DNA of 64,000 bases from Neptuniibacter marinus (GTDB taxonomy: Bacteria; Pseudomonadota; Gammaproteobacteria; Pseudomonadales; Balneatricaceae), in the NCBI RefSeq assembly GCF_001597725.1, contig NZ_LUTR01000013.1, forward strand, positions 25,923 to 89,922, given 5' to 3'. The position numbers were made by a program, and so were the translations under genes. Shown one piece after another: positions 59,673 through 64,000 of the stretch. The notes beneath the pieces were generated by a model. The model worked only from the letters and a program-made list of their open reading frames with translations, was not told the DNA's origin and ran no database searches. The stretch's first letter is position 1. Each line of letters opens with the position of its first letter.

Positions 59673-60887
59673 TTATTGCTTATAGGTTTTCAGAAAAACT
59701 CCAATACGTTCAATGGCATCTTCAAGCACATCTTCTCTAGGTAAAAAAACTAACCTAAAGTGTTGAGTGTCTGGAACATTAAATCCGCTACCTTGAACAA
59801 TTAATACTTTTTGTTGAAGGAGAAGATCCAGTGCCATTTTTTCGTCATTCTTAATCGGGTGTACTTCTGGATCCAGTTTAGGGAATAGGTAGAGAGCCCC
59901 TTCGGGTTTTTCACAGCTGACCCCAGGAATGTCGTTAAGCATCTCCCAAGCTAAGTTGCGCTGCTCATATAAACGACCACCGGGAGTGATTAATTCATTA
60001 ATGCTCTGGTATCCACCTAAGGCTGTTTGGATTGCATGCTGCGTAGGCACGTTTGAGCATAAGCGCATGCTGGATAGCATATCTAAACCATCAATGTAGT
60101 CTCGTGCATGATACTTAGGCCCGCTGACAATCATCCAGCCAGAGCGAAAACCTGCGGCGCGGTATGATTTTGATAAACCATTAAAAGAGATAAACAGAAC
60201 GTCTTCCGCCAGTGAGGCGAGTGAAGTGTGTTCCACCTCATCATAAAGGATCTTGTCGTATATCTCGTCAGCAAAAACAATAAGGTTATGTTCGCGAGCG
60301 AGATCAACGATCTGCTCAAGCACTGCTTTGGGGTAGACCGCACCAGTAGGGTTGTTTGGGTTGATAACCACTATACCTTTGGTGCGCTCAGTTATCTTGT
60401 TGCGGATATCTTCGATGTCCGGCGCCCAGCCTTTTTCCTCATCACAGTGATAGTGCACTGGGGTACCGCTACTTAAACTAACTGCGGCGGTCCATAGCGG
60501 GTAATCGGGTGCAGGGATTAGCATCTCATCTGAATCGTTAAGCAGGCCTTGCATGGCCATGACGATCAGTTCTGATACACCATTGCCTATATAAATGTCT
60601 TCGATGCCTACATTACGGATTCCGTTTTTCTGACACTCTTGCATCACCGCTTTACGGGCGGAAAACAAACCTTTTGAATCGATATAGCCTTGGGAGGCGG
60701 GTAGGTTGTAAATTACATCCTGTACGATCTCTTCTGGCGCATCAAATCCCCATGGGGCTGGGTTGCCAATGTTTAATTTAAGAATTCGTTGGCCTTCCTC
60801 TTCAAGGCGTTTTGCTTCTTGAAGAACAGGTCCGCGAATGTCATAGCAAACATTGATTAGCTTGTTTGATTTACGGATTACTGGCAT
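59673..60887 (-). CDS. alaA: Alanine aminotransferase (AlaA/YfbQ-type)
   Basis: A 404-residue PLP aminotransferase of fold type I. The PLP lysine is Lys240 (SFNGLSKSYRAAGFRSGW), with VVINPNNPTGAVYP and FADEIYDKILYD before it and a final FRLVFLPREDVL. The start MPVIRKSNKLINVCYDIRGP is typical of AlaA, which makes alanine from pyruvate and glutamate. It is divergent from msrB. Confidence 0.93.
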   Translation of the reverse strand: MPVIRKSNKLINVCYDIRGPVLQEAKRLEEEGQRILKLNIGNPAPWGFDAPEEIVQDVIYNLPASQGYIDSKGLFSARKAVMQECQKNGIRNVGIEDIYIGNGVSELIVMAMQGLLNDSDEMLIPAPDYPLWTAAVSLSSGTPVHYHCDEEKGWAPDIEDIRNKITERTKGIVVINPNNPTGAVYPKAVLEQIVDLAREHNLIVFADEIYDKILYDEVEHTSLASLAEDVLFISFNGLSKSYRAAGFRSGWMIVSGPKYHARDYIDGLDMLSSMRLCSNVPTQHAIQTALGGYQSINELITPGGRLYEQRNLAWEMLNDIPGVSCEKPEGALYLFPKLDPEVHPIKNDEKMALDLLLQQKVLIVQGSGFNVPDTQHFRLVFLPREDVLEDAIERIGVFLKTYKQ

Positions 60888-61075
60888 TTTTATGTCCTGC
60901 GGAACATCAGCTGGAATCTATAGAGCTGTATGTTGTCCTATTACAATGTGGCTAAATCGGTATGATTAGCCTCTAAAAAAAGAGAATAATCATACGCCTT
61001 TTATTTCGCGAAACCTATAGATACAGGGCTCTGTAGCATTATTAGTTGTAGATTATTTAAGGTTCTGGAGAAGTT

Positions 61076-61486
61076 ATGAGTGATAAAAAAGAAAAAATAA
61101 GTCGGACAGATGATGAATGGCGCGAAGTTTTATCGCCAGCTGAGTTTAATGTGTGCCGTGAAAAAGGAACAGAACGGCCATTTACCGGTGAATATTATAA
61201 TACCCACCAGCAGGGCACTTATTTATGTAAATGTTGCGGTGAGACTTTATTTAGCTCGGAGCATAAATACGATTCAGGCTGTGGATGGCCTAGTTTTTTC
61301 CAGCCTAATATGAAAAGTGTTGTAGCAGAACATCATGATGCTTCTCATGGCATGGTGCGAACAGAAGTTACTTGTGCGAGGTGTGATGCCCATTTAGGAC
61401 ATGTTTTTACTGATGGACCGCAGCCAACAGGGCTTCGTTATTGCATTAACTCAGCCTCATTGGATTTTGATGAGGAGTCTGTTTAA
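61076..61486 (+). CDS. msrB: Peptide methionine-R-sulfoxide reductase
   Basis: A 136-residue MsrB that reduces methionine-R-sulfoxide in proteins. Zinc-binding Cys pairs are Cys51/Cys54 (CKCC) and Cys100/Cys103 (CARC); the catalytic Cys123 is in RYCINSASL. The family GCGWPSFF is present. It is followed after 4 bp by the glycosylase-like gene, with which it probably forms an operon. Confidence 0.96.
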   Translation: MSDKKEKISRTDDEWREVLSPAEFNVCREKGTERPFTGEYYNTHQQGTYLCKCCGETLFSSEHKYDSGCGWPSFFQPNMKSVVAEHHDASHGMVRTEVTCARCDAHLGHVFTDGPQPTGLRYCINSASLDFDEESV

Positions 61487-61490
61487 AGTC

Positions 61491-62159
61491 ATGAAGAGTT
61501 TTCAATGGATTTATGAGCATGCAAAGCAGCATAAGCTGGAGGATGATATAGAGTTTTTGCTCCCTCAGCCTTTAGAAACAGAAGAGCTTGCTTTGATAGC
61601 AGATGATCGCTTGTTGAGTGTTATGTCACGAAGGGTGTTTCGCGCTGGATTGAAACACGCTTTAGTTGACAGTAAATGGCCTGAATTCGAGAAAGCTTTC
61701 TTTGGCTTTGATCCTGAAAAGATTAGTTTGATGAGTGATGAGCAGCTCGAAAAACTGATGCAGAATGATAAGATTATTAGGCATTGGGGTAAGATTAAAG
61801 CGACTCGCAATAATGCGTTAATGGTCCATGAGCTAGCTCTAAATAAAGGTAGCTTTGCACGATTTTTAGCTGATTGGCCCACTTCAGATATTGTTGGTTT
61901 GTGGGCTTACCTTAAAAAGCATGGTCAGCAGCTTGGTGGTAATTCGGGTGCTTATTTTTTAAGAATGGTAGGGAAGGATTCTTTTATTCTAACCGATGAT
62001 GTGGTCGCAGCATTGAAAGCTCAAGGGGTTATCGATAAAAAGCCGACGGCCAAACGTGATCTGCAAAAAGTGCAGGATTGTTTTAATCTTTGGCAAGTAG
62101 AATCGGGGCGGCCTTTAAGTCAAATTAGCCGTTTATTATCATTTACTGTTGGTTGGTAG
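61491..62159 (+). CDS. DNA-3-methyladenine glycosylase I family protein
   Basis: A 222-residue helical protein of the DNA-3-methyladenine glycosylase I (Tag) superfamily (VMSRRVFRAGLKHALVDSKW, FFGFDPEKISLMSDEQLEKL, NNALMVHELA, LRMVGKDSFILTDDVVAAL). It differs from classical Tag, whose Cys/His zinc ligands are not evident here, so it is a divergent member. ATG 61491 starts 4 bp after msrB; an in-frame ATG at 61470 overlapping msrB is possible because 61491 has no close ribosome site. Confidence 0.8.
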   Translation: MKSFQWIYEHAKQHKLEDDIEFLLPQPLETEELALIADDRLLSVMSRRVFRAGLKHALVDSKWPEFEKAFFGFDPEKISLMSDEQLEKLMQNDKIIRHWGKIKATRNNALMVHELALNKGSFARFLADWPTSDIVGLWAYLKKHGQQLGGNSGAYFLRMVGKDSFILTDDVVAALKAQGVIDKKPTAKRDLQKVQDCFNLWQVESGRPLSQISRLLSFTVGW

Positions 62160-62174
62160 TTGTTGCGTTTTAGT

Positions 62175-62215
62175 AGGGATATCAGAGACTTTACCCTCCC
62201 CTGAGATCCCTAGTT
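62175..62215. terminator. Terminator between convergent glycosylase and yajG genes
   Basis: AGGGATATCAG and CTGAGATCCCT pair at 10 of 11 positions around a 15-nt loop, followed by AGTTTT. Confidence 0.65.
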
Positions 62216-62221
62216 TTAGGT

Positions 62222-62800
62222 TTAGTTGAATTGAATAAAGTCTAGTAGTTGTTTGTCATTCACGACTAGATTCATATTTTCAGTCACTAGCTCATTAATT
62301 ATTTTAATATTTTCTTGCTCTGATGGAGTGCCAACAAATGTGTGCTGCTTCTCATTTGTATAGCTGCCTGTGTAGCGTTTACTACCTTTTGTTAGGTCTA
62401 CATTAATTTTCATATCTAAATTAACGGTTTGTTTGAGTCCATGTTTTTCTACTTGGTAATTTAGATTGATAAGATTCACTTTCATTGTATATTCGCCTTT
62501 AAAGAAGCGGCGAATCCCCATATCCTCTAACGCGTGTTCGGTGGAGTGTTTTAGTAGGGCTACACTGTCTTTTAGAATGATTTCAGGGGCTGGTGTTTCG
62601 TCTGTTGCTCGGTAACCTATGACTTTGTTTGTTCTTAGATCTTGGGCTTGGACATCTATAAGTATCTCTTTATCCAGCTTTCGCGAGACCTGTAGTTCTG
62701 GGTGGATATCTATTACTTGTGAATTTAACGATGCGCAGCCCGTAGATAGCATTAGCAATGCTGCAGGAAAAATCATTTTTAAAGAATAGGTCGATAGCAT
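62222..62800 (-). CDS. YajG-family lipoprotein
   Basis: A 192-residue lipoprotein with lipobox LSTGC (Cys22). The rest matches the YajG family (VIGYRATDETPAPEIILKD, LNYQVEKHGLKQTVNLDMKI, YTNEKQHTFVGTPSEQEN). Members are envelope lipoproteins of unknown function in gammaproteobacteria. It follows syd after 4 bp in the same direction, so they may share a transcript. Confidence 0.85.
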   Translation of the reverse strand: MLSTYSLKMIFPAALLMLSTGCASLNSQVIDIHPELQVSRKLDKEILIDVQAQDLRTNKVIGYRATDETPAPEIILKDSVALLKHSTEHALEDMGIRRFFKGEYTMKVNLINLNYQVEKHGLKQTVNLDMKINVDLTKGSKRYTGSYTNEKQHTFVGTPSEQENIKIINELVTENMNLVVNDKQLLDFIQFN

Positions 62801-62804
62801 TGAA

Positions 62805-63368
62805 TTACTCCATATCCGTTATAGGGCGTGGGCTCAAACCGTTAATGAAAGCGGCTAAAGTATTTTCTAGTTTCCGTATCGGTGGTTTGCCTGGTTTCTC
62901 TAGCCATACTTCACCACTATAATTGTCGACGCTGATAAAGTAATCATTATCAGGTTCTGGGCATGCAATAAAAAAGGTCAGTGGCCGTTTTTGCTGACGT
63001 TTAGATAGTGCATGACCTATTAAGTTGCCTCGTAGCCGTTCTAAATCTTCTTCATTCCAAGGTTGCAGTAAGCATAAATCGCCATCCGCTGATTTTGCAG
63101 GGATAGGGTCAGACCAGTAGCGACTGTAGTACTCAATAATATCTTGATGTACTTCTTCTTCAAGGGCCGCGCTTAAACGAGTAAACATATCATTGGCTTT
63201 TAGTTGGCGTGTAGGACGCCAATCTGCTAAAGAGCCGTCACTCGTTTTATTTAAATAGCAAAGGGATGGCCAGTCCTCATCAAATCTTATTTTGGGGGGG
63301 GTGGGCTGTATGGCTATCAGTTTGTTAATAAATTGATCCATTGCATAACTAACAGAGCTTTCTGACAT
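62805..63368 (-). CDS. syd: SecY-interacting protein Syd
   Basis: A 187-residue cytoplasmic protein that binds SecY and acts as a check on assembly of the SecYEG translocon. Recognisable are FDEDWPSLCYLNKTSDGSL, QDIIEYYSRYWSDPIPAKS, LCLLQPWNEEDLERLRGNLI and VWLEKPGKPPIRKLENTLA. It is a gammaproteobacterial family, supporting the placement of the organism. Confidence 0.93.
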   Translation of the reverse strand: MSESSVSYAMDQFINKLIAIQPTPPKIRFDEDWPSLCYLNKTSDGSLADWRPTRQLKANDMFTRLSAALEEEVHQDIIEYYSRYWSDPIPAKSADGDLCLLQPWNEEDLERLRGNLIGHALSKRQQKRPLTFFIACPEPDNDYFISVDNYSGEVWLEKPGKPPIRKLENTLAAFINGLSPRPITDME

Positions 63369-63709
63369 ACGATACCTTAGCTGTTATTCGAACGTTATTA
63401 ATGTGATATTGAGCGGATTAGATTAAACGCCATTTTAACGTATTTGGTTTACAAATACTGGTATATGAGAGGGTAAACAGAATGAATGTATTGGTTTATT
63501 AGTTAGAGGTTAGGTCGTGGTTGATAGCTTGGTTTACTATTTACGGGAACATAATGATTTCATTACAGTTTCTATTTAACTTACTGATTTTGTACAAAGA
63601 ATAAGCAGTAATGATCTTTTTCTTTTTTTTTATTTGAAACGTTTGACATGCACATTAAAACCCGTAAAATTCGCACTCCGTTTGAGGCGCTAAGTTGATG
63701 TCTTTAGCG
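63369..63709. other. Gap upstream of the tRNA region
   Basis: No gene is seen in this AT-rich stretch, which holds the syd promoter and, further right, presumably the tRNA promoter (TTGACA near 63644 is a candidate -35, but no good -10 was confirmed). Confidence 0.3.
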
Positions 63710-63757
63710 GGTTGGCGATCGTCACTTAAGGTGGAGGTCGCGGGTTCGAGTCCCGTA
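63710..63757 (+). pseudogene. Fragment of a tRNA-Asp copy
   Basis: A T-arm segment of 21 bases at 63736-63756 is identical to that of the intact tRNA-Asp downstream (63891-63911). The preceding bases (GTCACTTAAGGTGGA) resemble the anticodon-variable region of the next remnant, but no acceptor or D arm is present. Confidence 0.65.
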
Positions 63758-63763
63758 TTATGT

Positions 63764-63845
63764 GGAGTGGTAGTTCACTTTGTTGGGATAGCGGTCTGTC
63801 ACTGATAGTGGAGATCGAGGTCGCGGGTTCGAGTCCCGTATACGT
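63764..63845 (+). pseudogene. Decayed tRNA-Asp copy
   Basis: It starts GGAGTGGTAGTTCA exactly like the intact tRNA-Asp and contains a CTGTCAC anticodon loop (GTC) and an identical 21-base T-arm segment (63819-63839). The middle is 10 bases longer, and the 3' acceptor strand (GTATACG) cannot pair with GGAGTGG, so it should not fold as a functional tRNA. Confidence 0.7.
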
Positions 63846-63922
63846 GGAGTGGTAGTTCAGTTGGTTAGAATACCTGCCTGTCACGCAGGGGGTCGCGGGT
63901 TCGAGTCCCGTCCATTCCGCCA
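63846..63922 (+). tRNA. tRNA-Asp (GTC)
   Basis: A 77-base tRNA with acceptor GGAGTGG/CCATTCC (one G-T pair), D arm GTTCAGTTGGTTAGAAT, anticodon arm CCTGCCTGTCACGCAGG with anticodon GTC, variable loop, T arm CGGGTTCGAGTCCCG, discriminator G and encoded CCA. Confidence 0.97.
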
Positions 63923-63974
63923 ATCTTTCTTTTCGAAATGCTGAGAAGATCGTATAAAAGCTAATCTGCTTAGT

Positions 63975-64000
63975 GGGCGTGTAGCTCAGTTGGGAGAGCG
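63975..64000 (+). tRNA. Partial tRNA at the window edge
   Basis: GGGCGTG followed by TAGCTCAGTTGGGAGAGCG is the acceptor and D arm of a second tRNA, cut by the end of the window. The anticodon is outside, so the type cannot be named (Val is a guess). Confidence 0.85.

Noticed and set aside
61401..61490. Longer N-terminus for the glycosylase-like protein within msrB
   Set aside because: It would overlap the msrB coding sequence by about 85 bp and adds residues unlike the family; ATG 61491 (or 61470) is more likely.
63736..63911. Three identical 21-base repeats resembling a small CRISPR array
   Set aside because: The repeats are tRNA T-arms, the spacing is irregular (83 and 72 bp) and no cas genes are present.
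63726..63923. Minus-strand reading frame of 65 codons across the tRNA-Asp region
   Set aside because: It is antisense to the tRNA and its remnants; this translation (GLEPATP-type) is a well-known false protein prediction from tRNA genes.

Overview
This window looks like chromosomal DNA of a marine gammaproteobacterium, most likely an Oceanospirillales/Oceanospirillaceae-type organism (Neptuniibacter, Neptunomonas and Amphritea are plausible relatives; the genus cannot be fixed from sequence reading alone). Supporting this are typical gammaproteobacterial housekeeping genes (syd, yajG, htpX, alaA, tag, msrB), moderate G+C, and a gene set for growth on methylated amines.

Layout. 0.3-9.7 kb: small secreted and envelope genes (a DUF6515-like secreted protein, an EF-hand protein, a lipoprotein hydrolase, a GMC dehydrogenase with a Tat-type small subunit, an autotransporter-type barrel protein, a Sel1-repeat protein), a DUF3127 protein with an SSB-like tail, and a YeiH-family exporter. 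9.7-13.1 kb: a large transglutaminase/DUF2126 protein. 13.5-43 kb: the core of the window, a methylated-amine catabolic region. 43-46.1 kb: an FdhF/YdeP-type oxidoreductase with FdhD. 46.4-52.3 kb: two sets of circularly permuted ATP-grasp and alpha-E proteins with a transglutaminase. 52.6-55.2 kb: a PP2C/protein kinase fusion and a formate/nitrite channel. 55.7-63.4 kb: housekeeping genes. 63.7-64 kb: tRNA-Asp preceded by decayed copies of itself, and the start of another tRNA.

How the core works. Inferred from gene families and their clustering: trimethylamine is oxidised to TMAO by Tmm (31.5-32.9 kb), TMAO is split to dimethylamine and formaldehyde by Tdm (36.0-38.4 kb), and dimethylamine is demethylated by a three-gene Dmm system (26.1-28.6 kb). 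Monomethylamine then goes through gamma-glutamylmethylamide (GmaS) and N-methylglutamate (MgsABC) and is oxidised by the four-subunit MgdABCD. FolD and PurU turn the C1 unit into formate; the FdhF-like protein could take part in formate oxidation. An Amt transporter, ethanolamine ammonia-lyase (EutBC), several cupins, a SugE-type exporter, a Tat-exported dienelactone-hydrolase-like protein and an EthD protein are interspersed.

Regulation visible in the DNA. (1) The dmm, tdm and tmm promoters align without gaps over about 57 bp around a TACCCCY-N2-TNNNNTA inverted repeat that resembles the 7-2-7 heptamer site of NarL; a NarL-type response regulator, its soluble kinase and a PAS protein lie between tmm and tdm. 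(2) gmaS and amt each have a GG-N10-GC sigma-54-type promoter, directly followed by a shared 32-bp element (26/32 identical) containing TTTCCT/AGGAAA-type and AAATTTAC sequences; an XRE-cupin regulator is divergent to gmaS. These two regulatory codes, splitting the pathway into methyl-removal and nitrogen/C1 branches, are the main new observations here.
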